Shown here in pieces: positions 52,757 to 64,000 of a stretch of 64,000 nucleotides of DNA. The translations under genes were made by a program, and so were the position numbers. Source of the DNA: Actinomyces oris (GTDB taxonomy: Bacteria; Actinomycetota; Actinomycetes; Actinomycetales; Actinomycetaceae); the NCBI RefSeq assembly GCF_006546825.1, contig NZ_VICC01000006.1:310001-374000 (forward strand), given 5' to 3'. The notes beneath the pieces were generated by a model that was not told the DNA's origin, did not search any database, and saw only the letters and a list, made by a program, of their open reading frames with translations. Position 1 is the first letter of the stretch. The number at the start of each line of letters is the position of its first letter.

Positions 52757-53950
52757 TCAGTCGTTGAGCACGGCGATACCGGGCAGGGTCTTGCCCTCGA
52801 GGAGCTCGAGGGAGGCGCCACCGCCGGTGGAGATGTGGGAGAACGTGGCCTCGTCGAAGCCGAGCGTGCGCACGGCCGCGGCGGAGTCGCCACCGCCGAT
52901 GACGGAGAAGGCATCAGACTCGGAGATCGCCTTGGCCACGGCCTTGGTGCCCTCGGCGAAGGCCGGGAACTCGAAGACACCCATGGGGCCGTTCCACACC
53001 ACGGTCTTGGAGGTGGCGATGGCCTCGGCGAAGAGCTTTCGCGTCTCAGGGCCGATGTCCAGGCCCATCTGGTCGGCGGGCAGGGCGTCAGCGGGTACCA
53101 CGGTGGCGGGGGCGTCCGCGGCGAAGGTCGGGGCCACGACGGTGTCGACGGGCAGCAGCAGCTCGACGCCGTTGGCCTTGGCGGTCTCCAGGTAGCCCTT
53201 GACGGTGTCGATCTGGTCCTTCTCCAGCAGGGAGGTACCCACCTCGTAGCCCTGGGCGGCCAGGAAGGTGTAGGCCATGCCGCCGCCGATGAGGAGACGG
53301 TCGGCCTTGCTCAGCAGGTTGGAGATGACGCCGAGCTTGTCGGAGACCTTGGAGCCGCCGAGCACCACGGTGTAGGGGCGCTCGGGGTCGTTGACGGCGC
53401 GCCCCAGGGACTCGATCTCCTTGACGACGAGCAGGCCGGCGGCGGAGGGAAGCAGCTTGGCGACGTCGTAGACGGAGGCCTGCTTGCGGTGCACGACGCC
53501 GAAGCCGTCGGAGACGAAGACGTCAGCCAGGGCGGCGAGCTCGGCGGCGAAGGCCTCGCGCTCGGCGTCGTCCTTGGAGGTCTCGGCGGCGTTGAAGCGC
53601 ACGTTCTCCAGCAGGACGATCTCACCGTCACCAGCTGCGGCGACGGCGGCCTTGGCGGACTCGCCCACGGTGTCCTCGGCGAGGGTCACCTTGACACCGG
53701 TGACCTCGGCGAGGCGCTTGGCCACAGGGGCCAGGGAGTAGTCGGGGTTGACCTGCCCCTTGGGGCGCCCCAGGTGGGCGGTGATGATTACCTTGGCGCC
53801 GGCGTCGAGCAGGGTGCGCAGGGTGGGCAGAGCGGCCTGGATGCGGCCGTCGTCGGTGATGTTCTTGTCGGCGTCCAGCGGCACGTTGAAGTCGGAGCGG
53901 ACCAGGACTCGCTTGCCCTTGAGGTCGCCCAGGGACTCGATGGTCTTCAT
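52757..53950 (-). CDS. pgk: Phosphoglycerate kinase
   Basis: This 397-residue enzyme transfers phosphate from 1,3-bisphosphoglycerate to ADP. Motifs include [46 protein letters not shown] and [15 protein letters not shown], with the nucleotide site in [14 protein letters not shown] 53950 is used, with AGAGG upstream; further upstream codons are not homologous. A strong hairpin lies between gap and pgk. Confidence 0.96.
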   Translation of the reverse strand: MKTIESLGDLKGKRVLVRSDFNVPLDADKNITDDGRIQAALPTLRTLLDAGAKVIITAHLGRPKGQVNPDYSLAPVAKRLAEVTGVKVTLAEDTVGESAKAAVAAAGDGEIVLLENVRFNAAETSKDDAEREAFAAELAALADVFVSDGFGVVHRKQASVYDVAKLLPSAAGLLVVKEIESLGRAVNDPERPYTVVLGGSKVSDKLGVISNLLSKADRLLIGGGMAYTFLAAQGYEVGTSLLEKDQIDTVKGYLETAKANGVELLLPVDTVVAPTFAADAPATVVPADALPADQMGLDIGPETRKLFAEAIATSKTVVWNGPMGVFEFPAFAEGTKAVAKAISESDAFSVIGGGDSAAAVRTLGFDEATFSHISTGGGASLELLEGKTLPGIAVLND

Positions 53951-53993
53951 AAAGCCTCTCATCGGTTGTGGGTGATGGTGTGGGTGTGGGACG

Positions 53994-54033
53994 GACGGCG
54001 CCCGCGCACGCATAGCGTGGCGCGGGCGCCGTC
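53994..54033 (-). terminator. Intercistronic hairpin between gap and pgk
   Basis: A GC-rich stem of 13 bp (53994-54006 with 54021-54033) is extended by five further pairs around a short loop, with one bulged base. On the minus strand it lies 29 bp after the gap stop and 43 bp before the pgk start. It may attenuate transcription or stabilise the gap transcript. Confidence 0.65.
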
Positions 54034-54062
54034 TTCTAGAGAGTCATGCTCTCGGTCTGGTC

Positions 54063-55154
<1,092 letters not shown>

Positions 55155-55321
55155 TCAGCTCACATCCGATTCAGCTCCGGTACGGCCGAGTCTAGTCACA
55201 CTGGGCAGGCGCTGGGAGTCGCCGACCACGCCACGGGCGAACACTGTGATGCACAAGCCAAACCGAGGGGACCAAAGACCATCAGGCGCCCCAAAGGCAA
55301 GGACCGAGGTCCCATCTCACC

Positions 55322-56302
55322 TCAGGGCTCGAGCATCTCCTGGGTGAGAACCGACTCCGTGTCGGGGATGCCCAGCTCGTGGGCCTGCTTGTCCGCCATG
55401 GCCAGGAGGCGGCGGATACGTCCAGCGACGGCGTCCTTGGTCAGCTGTGGGTCGGAGAGCTGCCCAAGCTCCTCCAGGGATGCCTGCTTGTGCGCGATGC
55501 GCAGGCGACCGGCCTGAAGCAGGTGGGCGGGGACATCGTCCCCCAGGATCTCGAAGGCTCGCTCGACGCGGGCACCCGAGGCGACGGCGGCGCGGGCCGA
55601 ACGGCGCAGGTTGGCGTCGTCGAAGTTGGCCAGGCGGTTGGCGGTCCCCCGGGACTCGCGCCGAGATCGGCGCTCGGCCCACACCTTGAAGGCCTCCGGC
55701 GCCCCCATCCGCTCCAGGAGAACACCGATGGCCTCACCGTCGCGAACGACGACGCGGTCGGCCCCGCGCACCTCTCGGGCCTTGGCGGAGATGTCGAAGC
55801 GCCGCGCGGCCCCGACCAGGGCCAGTGCGGCCTCGGAGCCGGGACAGGTGACCTCCAAGGAGGAGGACCGGCCGGGCTCGGTCAGGGATCCGCGGGCCAG
55901 GAAGGCTCCACGCCAGGCGGCAGCGGCGGCGTTGCGCCCTCCTTGAATAACGGACACCGGCATGCCCCGCACCGGCCGGCCCCGGTCGTCGACCAGCCCG
56001 GACAGCCGGGCCAGGTCCTTGCCGCGCTTGGTCACTCGCAGCACGTAGCGGGACCCTCGGTGCAGGGAACCGCCCTGAACCACCATGACCTCGGGCTCCA
56101 TCCCGTAGAGCTCCTTGAGGTGCTGGTGCAGGCGCCGCACCGCTCCGCCGTGATCGAGCTCGGCCTCGACGACGATGCGCCCGGAGACGATATGGAGCCC
56201 TCCGGCGAAGCGCAGCATCGCGGAGACCTCCGCCCGTCGTTGGGCGGCGTTCTCAGTAGCGACGAGCGCGAGCTCATCCTTGACGGTGACCGTCAGCGAC
56301 AT
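55322..56302 (-). CDS. whiA: DNA-binding protein WhiA
   Basis: WhiA is a conserved Gram-positive DNA-binding protein with a LAGLIDADG-like N-terminal domain and a C-terminal helix-turn-helix. It controls cell division and sporulation genes in Streptomyces. The 326-residue product starts [14 protein letters not shown], has [20 protein letters not shown] and [20 protein letters not shown], and ends with [20 protein letters not shown] followed by [14 protein letters not shown] 56302 has AGGAG eight bases upstream. It is the third gene of rapZ-yvcK-whiA; a 269-bp gap separates it from yvcK. Confidence 0.94.
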   Translation of the reverse strand: MSLTVTVKDELALVATENAAQRRAEVSAMLRFAGGLHIVSGRIVVEAELDHGGAVRRLHQHLKELYGMEPEVMVVQGGSLHRGSRYVLRVTKRGKDLARLSGLVDDRGRPVRGMPVSVIQGGRNAAAAAWRGAFLARGSLTEPGRSSSLEVTCPGSEAALALVGAARRFDISAKAREVRGADRVVVRDGEAIGVLLERMGAPEAFKVWAERRSRRESRGTANRLANFDDANLRRSARAAVASGARVERAFEILGDDVPAHLLQAGRLRIAHKQASLEELGQLSDPQLTKDAVAGRIRRLLAMADKQAHELGIPDTESVLTQEMLEP

Positions 56303-56571
56303 GGGCGGGCTCCTCGTGGTCGGGGTTCGTGATTCGGGACTGGCAAACATGGTTGACGCTGCGGCCGTTGCCAGGGCGTCCCGGGGGGTGCTGGCGAGGC
56401 GCAGCTCGAACATGCGCGGGCGAAGCGACTCAAGACGTCAGGGCGATGTCATACGGCGCCCGAGGCGTATCAATGGAGAATTTTTAGCCGCAGCACCCGG
56501 CAGCCGGCTGGAAGCGGCCGCCGAGAATTATGAACGATCATGCACAGCGGGACTCTTCAATGAGTCCAGCA

Positions 56572-57582
56572 TCACATGTCATCACGTCTACTGAGATCGG
56601 TGACGTCCCCCAGAGCCCCCTCGAAGGCGTCCCGGAAGGCGGCTGCCAGGCGAAGCGGATCGTGGTGGCACAGGGCCTCGCCAGTGCGCACCTGGCGCAG
56701 GACGACGGTGGCCCCCATGGCGGCGGCCACCTCTGCAAGATCCTCGACGTCCTCAACGGTGGAGGGGTCGGCCAGCACCACGTCCAGGCGCAGGTCGGGC
56801 GCGTACTGGCTCAGGACCCGAAGATGATCGGCACTGGTCATCCCGTCGGTCTCGCCCTGCTGAGCGGAGAGGTTGAGGACCACGACCTTGCGGGCCGAGG
56901 TGTTCACCAGCGCGCGGCGCATGGACGGCAGGATGAGGTGCGGGAGCACCGAGGTGTACCAGGAGCCGGGCCCCAGGACCACCCATTCGGCCTCATCGAT
57001 GGCGCGCAGCGCCTCGGGGTGGGCCTCGGCGTCCTGAGGAACCATCCCCACGTTCTCCAGACGTCCGCGGGCCGAGGCCACTGCCACCTGACCACTGACC
57101 CGGCGTCGACTCCCCCCGGAGACGATGTCGGCCTCAATGACCAGGGGTGAGGAGGACATAGGAACGACGCGGCCGTGGATCGTCAGCAGGCGCCCCACCC
57201 AGTCGAGCCCGGCGACCTCGTCCCCCAGCAGCTGCCACAGCGCCAGGATGAGCAGGTTCCCCAGGGCATGATTGTCGAGCTCGCCCTGCCCCTCGAAGCG
57301 GTGCTGGAGCACGTCTCGCCAGGTCAGGCCCCACTCGGAGTCCTCGCAGAGCGATGCCAGCGCCATTCTCAGGTCTCCTGGCGGCAGACAGTCGAACTCT
57401 CGGCGCAGGCGTCCCGAGGAGCCTCCGTCGTCGGCGACGGTGACGACGGCGGTAAGCCGGTGGGTGACGTGGCGCAGCGCCCGCAGCGTGGCGGACAGTC
57501 CGTGCCCGCCTCCCAGGGCGACGACGGCCGGCCCCTCCTCACCACGACGGGGCCAGCCCGCCGCATCGATCGTGGTTCCCAC
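56572..57582 (-). CDS. yvcK: YvcK/CofD-like family protein (gluconeogenesis factor)
   Basis: The 336-residue protein has the CofD/YvcK nucleotide-sugar-binding N-terminus ([20 protein letters not shown], then [20 protein letters not shown]) and later [20 protein letters not shown]. YvcK supports growth on gluconeogenic carbon and cell-wall synthesis in Bacillus and binds UDP-GlcNAc. GTG 57582 begins four bases after the rapZ stop, so the two genes are coupled. Which activity applies here is inferred from family. Confidence 0.92.
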   Translation of the reverse strand: MGTTIDAAGWPRRGEEGPAVVALGGGHGLSATLRALRHVTHRLTAVVTVADDGGSSGRLRREFDCLPPGDLRMALASLCEDSEWGLTWRDVLQHRFEGQGELDNHALGNLLILALWQLLGDEVAGLDWVGRLLTIHGRVVPMSSSPLVIEADIVSGGSRRRVSGQVAVASARGRLENVGMVPQDAEAHPEALRAIDEAEWVVLGPGSWYTSVLPHLILPSMRRALVNTSARKVVVLNLSAQQGETDGMTSADHLRVLSQYAPDLRLDVVLADPSTVEDVEDLAEVAAAMGATVVLRQVRTGEALCHHDPLRLAAAFRDAFEGALGDVTDLSRRDDM

Positions 57583-57585
57583 TGC

Positions 57586-58560
57586 CTACTCCCGTCCCAG
57601 ATCGCGGTGCTGGACAACGACCTCGAAGCCCCCGCGCCTCAACCTGGCCCCGAGCCGCTCCGCCGAGGCCACGGAGCGATGCTTGCCGCCAGTACAGCCC
57701 ACAGCCAGGGTGACGTGGGGCTTGAGCTCATCGACGTACTGCGGGAGCGCGGGGATGAGCAGGTCGGCGTAGCCGTCGACGAAGGCCGCCGCCCCTTTCT
57801 GCGCGAAGACGTAGTCAGCCACAGGTGCGTCGCGCCCGGTGAGGTGGCGCAGCTCGGAGACCCAGTAGGGGTTGGGGATGAAGCGCACGTCCAGGACGTG
57901 GTCGGCGTCCAGGGGAATGCCGTACTTGAACCCGAAGGACATGACGTTGATACGCAGGGCCAGGTCGGACTCGTGCGCCACAAGCTCGCGCACCCGCCGG
58001 GCGAGGTCGTGGACGGAGTAGTTGGAGGTGTCGATGACGCTGTCGGCCACGCCCCGCAAACCCCCCAGGAGAGTGCGCTCGTGCTCAATCCCGTCCAGGA
58101 CGGAGCCACTGCCCTGCAACGGGTGGGGTCGGCGAGAGGACTCAAAGCGTCTGACCAGCACGGCGTCGGAGGCATCCAGGAAGATGAGCCTCACGTCGGT
58201 GCCGTTGTTGCGGACCTTGCGCAGATAGTCCATGAAGTGGGAGAAGAACTCGCGACTGCGCACATCGACCACCGCGGCCAGCCGGTGCACACCGGCGCCG
58301 ACCGTCGTCATCATTCCCGACAGAGCCGGCAGCAGCTGGGGCGGCAGGTTGTCCACGACGTACCAGTCGAGGTCCTCCAGCGCGTTGGCCGCGCGCGAGC
58401 GCCCCGCCCCGGACATACCCGTGACAATAATCATCTCAGGGCGTTCCGCCGGGGGAACCGGAGGAGTCGCCTCATCGAGGGCGGGGATCTCAATGGGAAC
58501 CGTGTCCTGAAGCCGCTGGCGCTTGCCGGAGGAGGACTGAGGGCGGCGCTCGTCATGCAT
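57586..58560 (-). CDS. rapZ: RapZ/YvcJ-family nucleotide-binding protein
   Basis: The 324-residue protein has an N-terminal P-loop ([20 protein letters not shown]) with Arg replacing the usual Lys, as also seen in mycobacterial homologues, then [18 protein letters not shown]. Its C-terminal domain is intact ([39 protein letters not shown]). E. coli RapZ controls glucosamine-6-phosphate synthase through small RNAs; the actinobacterial role is unclear. ATG 58560 is used. Homologues normally follow uvrC, but here purT lies upstream in the opposite orientation. Confidence 0.93.
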   Translation of the reverse strand: MHDERRPQSSSGKRQRLQDTVPIEIPALDEATPPVPPAERPEMIIVTGMSGAGRSRAANALEDLDWYVVDNLPPQLLPALSGMMTTVGAGVHRLAAVVDVRSREFFSHFMDYLRKVRNNGTDVRLIFLDASDAVLVRRFESSRRPHPLQGSGSVLDGIEHERTLLGGLRGVADSVIDTSNYSVHDLARRVRELVAHESDLALRINVMSFGFKYGIPLDADHVLDVRFIPNPYWVSELRHLTGRDAPVADYVFAQKGAAAFVDGYADLLIPALPQYVDELKPHVTLAVGCTGGKHRSVASAERLGARLRRGGFEVVVQHRDLGRE

Positions 58561-58680
58561 GCACCAAGCATCGCATGCCCAGCTCGGTCCACCCATCGCC
58601 GACGGCGGATTACCGGTAGCGTTTCCTTGTTGCCAGCACTCACGGCCGCCGGTTCTCGGCGCCAGATGCCAGGAGGCCCC

Positions 58681-59967
58681 ATGAGCCCCTCCCCCATGTC
58701 CGACCAGGCTCCCTCATGCCAGTGCATGCCCCAGGAGACGCCGATGCGTCGGCCCACCGCCCCAGTGCTGGGTACGCCCTGGACCAACAGCGCAACGAAG
58801 GTGGCGCTGCTGGGCGCCGGTGAGATCGGCAAGGAGGTGGCAATCGCTCTGACCCGCCTGGGGGTTGAGGTCACGGCGATCGACCGCTATGAGGGGGCTC
58901 CGGCCCAGCAGGTGGCGCACAACGCCATGACGGTGGACATGAGCGACCCCGAAGCGCTGACGGCCGCCATCCGCGCCAGCGGTGCCGCCGTCGTGATCCC
59001 GGAGATCGAGGCGCTGGCCACCGACGCCCTGGCGGCCCTGGAGGAGGCCGGCGAGGTGCGGGTGGTACCGACGGCCCGCGCGGTGCAGCTGACGATGAAT
59101 CGTGAGGGCATCCGACGCCTGGCGGCTGAGGACTTGGGGCTGGCAACCAGTCCCTACGCCTTCGCCTCGTCCTTGGACGAGCTGCGCGCAGGTGCTCAGC
59201 AAGTGGGCTTTCCGTGTGTGGTCAAACCGGTCATGTCCTCATCGGGGCACGGCCAGTCTGTGGTGCGCGGGCCGCAGGACCTGGAGGCGGCCTGGCGTTA
59301 CGCGGCGGCCGACGGACGCGTGGACCGAGGCCGGGTCATCGTGGAGGGCTTCGTGCGTTTCGATACCGAGATCACGCTGCTCACGGTGCGCTGGCGTCAT
59401 CCCGGCACCGGGGAGACGGTGACGAGCTTCTGCGAGCCGATCGGGCACCGGCAGGTCGATGGGGACTATGTGGAGTCCTGGCAGCCGCAGCCCCTGAGCC
59501 CGGTGGCCCTGGAACGGGCCCAGCAGGTGGCCGAGCGCGTGACCGCGGCGCTGGGCGGCTGGGGCCTGTTCGGGGTGGAGCTGTTCATCTGCGGGGAGGA
59601 GGTTCTCTTCTCCGAGGTCTCCCCGCGCCCCCATGACACCGGCCTGGTGACACTGGCGAGCCAGCGCCTGAGCGAGTTCGAGCTGCACGCCCGCGCCCTG
59701 CTGGGCCTGCCCGTGGACACCACGCTGCGCTCCCCCGGCGCCTCGGTGACCATCAAGGCGACGGGAGAGTCCGCGCCGGGTGAGGGTGTGCGCTTCGCGG
59801 GTCTTGACGAGGCCCTCGCTCAGGAGGGGGTGGATCTGCGGCTCTTCGGTAAGCCTGAGGCCCACCCGGGGCGGCGCCTGGGCGTTGTCGTGGCCTACGC
59901 CGACGACGTGCAGGTCGCCCGAGATCGGGCGCGGTCCGCCGCTCGGGCGATCCGTCCCAGCGTCTGA
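58681..59967 (+). CDS. purT: Formate-dependent GAR transformylase PurT
   Basis: This 428-residue ATP-grasp enzyme makes formylglycinamide ribonucleotide from GAR, formate and ATP in purine synthesis, independent of folate. It has [59 protein letters not shown] and [19 protein letters not shown], all PurT blocks. ATG 58681 lies four bases after AGGAGG (58671-58676); ATG 58696 is an alternative. The frame remains open far upstream but runs opposite rapZ and yvcK and is not homologous. It is monocistronic. Confidence 0.95.
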   Translation: MSPSPMSDQAPSCQCMPQETPMRRPTAPVLGTPWTNSATKVALLGAGEIGKEVAIALTRLGVEVTAIDRYEGAPAQQVAHNAMTVDMSDPEALTAAIRASGAAVVIPEIEALATDALAALEEAGEVRVVPTARAVQLTMNREGIRRLAAEDLGLATSPYAFASSLDELRAGAQQVGFPCVVKPVMSSSGHGQSVVRGPQDLEAAWRYAAADGRVDRGRVIVEGFVRFDTEITLLTVRWRHPGTGETVTSFCEPIGHRQVDGDYVESWQPQPLSPVALERAQQVAERVTAALGGWGLFGVELFICGEEVLFSEVSPRPHDTGLVTLASQRLSEFELHARALLGLPVDTTLRSPGASVTIKATGESAPGEGVRFAGLDEALAQEGVDLRLFGKPEAHPGRRLGVVVAYADDVQVARDRARSAARAIRPSV

Positions 59968-60003
59968 GTCAGATCGCCCAGGCGGGCCGTACCGTCCCAG
60001 CGG

Positions 60004-63388
<3,385 letters not shown>

Positions 63389-63425
63389 TGATGTCCTCCT
63401 GAGCGAGTGACCGCTTCCAGGGAAC

Positions 63426-63478
63426 AAAAAAGACCCGAGACAATGCCAGCGTGGGAACGCTGACGTGTCTCAGGTCTT
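63426..63478 (-). terminator. Conditional terminator in the bglP leader
   Basis: On the minus strand, a 13-bp stem (63478-63466 with 63442-63430, one G-U pair) plus an inner helix is followed by a run of six U (63431-63426). It overlaps the antiterminator site by six bases, the standard geometry of BglG/LicT control. Confidence 0.88.
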
Positions 63479-63499
63479 GCCCCTGACGGGTCACAATCC
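63473..63499 (-). promoter_or_regulatory. RAT (ribonucleic antiterminator) site for LicT/BglG
   Basis: The minus-strand RNA begins GGATTGTGACCCGTCAGGGG and ends CAAGACC, closely matching the Bacillus RAT consensus (GGATTGT, then CAGG and CAAAACC) with the expected internal asymmetric loops. Binding of the dimeric antiterminator would stabilise this hairpin and prevent the overlapping terminator, allowing bglP-bglA transcription when the sugar is present. Confidence 0.85.
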
Positions 63500-63528
63500 T
63501 GTGAATCCCTCAATGGAATTCACTACGA

Positions 63529-63557
63529 ATGGTATGAACAATCAGATCAGCAAACAA
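63529..63557 (-). promoter_or_regulatory. Predicted promoter of the bglP-bglA operon
   Basis: On the minus strand, TTGTTT (63557-63552) and TACCAT (63534-63529) have a 17-base spacer, matching three and four consensus positions. The start near 63522 would place the RAT about 23 bases into the transcript. It lies between licT and bglP. Confidence 0.4.
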
Positions 63558-63578
63558 GATAGCGTTCTGTGTTACGCG

Positions 63579-64000
63579 TCACTTTGGAGAGTCTAGGGAG
63601 GAGATCAAACGGGCGATGTGCAGGGCGAGGTAGGCAGTCTCGTCCTCGGTGACGGCGACGCCCAGGCGGATCTCCATCAGGTCCCGGATGCGCAGAGCCA
63701 CCCGGTAGGAGTCAGGGGCTGAGCTGCGCAGAGCCTGGGCCACCAGGGAGGCGGTACCGTCCTCGATCTGTACCGCGGTACGTGCGCGCACCAGGAAGTA
63801 GCGCAGGTGGACCGCGAAGCGAGCGGCGTTGACGGAGTCCGGGTCGAACGCCTCCCCGTAGGTCTTCTCCAGCAGTCCCATGACCTGACCGATGAGTCGC
63901 GACTGCTCGCCTGCGGCCTGGGTCGAGGGGGCGCCGATGGCAGCGGTGAAGAGGTGAAGGGCCAGTGCGACAGCCTCACCTCCCGGCAGCTTGACCTCTT
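63579..64000 (-). CDS. licT: BglG/LicT-family transcription antiterminator, truncated by the window edge
   Basis: About 140 C-terminal residues are visible: the end of PRD1 (LPGGEAVALALHLFTAAIGA) and PRD2 (FAVHLRYFLVRARTAVQIED; VAVTEDETAYLALHIARLI), whose histidines are phosphorylated by the PTS to set activity. The RNA-binding domain lies beyond the window. The ATG at 63881 is internal, as homology continues upstream to the edge. It precedes bglP, whose leader carries the matching RAT site. Confidence 0.92.
   Translation of the reverse strand, partial: EVKLPGGEAVALALHLFTAAIGAPSTQAAGEQSRLIGQVMGLLEKTYGEAFDPDSVNAARFAVHLRYFLVRARTAVQIEDGTASLVAQALRSSAPDSYRVALRIRDLMEIRLGVAVTEDETAYLALHIARLISSLDSPK

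Noticed and set aside
57175..58680. A 500-codon upstream extension of the purT frame
   Set aside because: It lies opposite yvcK and rapZ and shows no homology; purT begins at 58681 with a good ribosome-binding site.

Overview
The window is a dense, high-GC actinobacterial chromosome segment of mostly core genes. The best fit is the genus Actinomyces (oral A. oris/naeslundii type). The grounds are: an RbpA; the rapZ-yvcK-whiA-gap-pgk-tpiA-secG and xerD-parA-scpA-scpB-rluB gene orders; the garA/MerR/BFN/MerR cluster seen in mycobacteria; a cytidylate kinase fused to the GTPase Der; an LAXTG-type wall-sorting signal; and two sugar PTS systems. The genus is inferred from gene content, not from a search.

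Layout. Positions 1-7000 carry the 3' part of a HelY-like RNA helicase, a DUF808 membrane protein, Lnt, a polyprenol-phosphate mannose synthase and RbpA. Positions 7100-14800 carry a phosphofructokinase, an accessory block (GNAT-kinase fusion, frameshifted UvrA-like ABC protein, 14-bp palindrome, FtsX/LolD-type ABC exporter) and an SGNH hydrolase. Positions 14880-19830 are a sucrose module: LacI regulator, EIIBCA permease with an overlapping promoter/operator, and GH32 hydrolase. Positions 19870-27080 hold a phosphate transporter with a small membrane partner, an orphan Hsp70-like protein, an aldo/keto reductase and the garA cluster. Positions 27300-35350 hold aminopeptidase N and a divergent pentose-phosphate locus (gnd against zwf-opcA-pgl).

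Positions 35400-43600 are more varied: a secreted HNH nuclease with a C-terminal membrane anchor, an S4 protein, tRNA-Pro(GGG), an AT-richer 473-bp gap, a wall-anchored CAP protein, a HAD phosphatase, a rhodanese, pgi, and an AraC/VOC pair. Positions 43600-51490 (minus strand) are the xerD, parA, scpA, scpB, rluB, tyrA, cmk-der run. Positions 51490-58560 (minus) are rapZ-yvcK-whiA and gap-pgk-tpiA-secG. PurT follows on the plus strand. The window closes with a classical beta-glucoside operon (licT-bglP-bglA) whose leader has a recognisable antiterminator (RAT) site overlapping a terminator.

Together, upper glycolysis (pfk, pgi), triose metabolism (gap, pgk, tpiA), the oxidative pentose-phosphate branch (zwf, opcA, pgl, gnd) and two PTS sugar-entry modules lie within 57 kb, as expected of a sugar fermenter. 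I found no CRISPR array, prophage, insertion sequence, rRNA or complete novel defence system. The most unusual items are the GNAT-kinase fusion with an internal ribosome-binding site, the broken UvrA-like gene beside a perfect palindrome, a PFK with an atypical active-site signature, an xerD without a standard start codon, and the membrane-anchored secreted nuclease.
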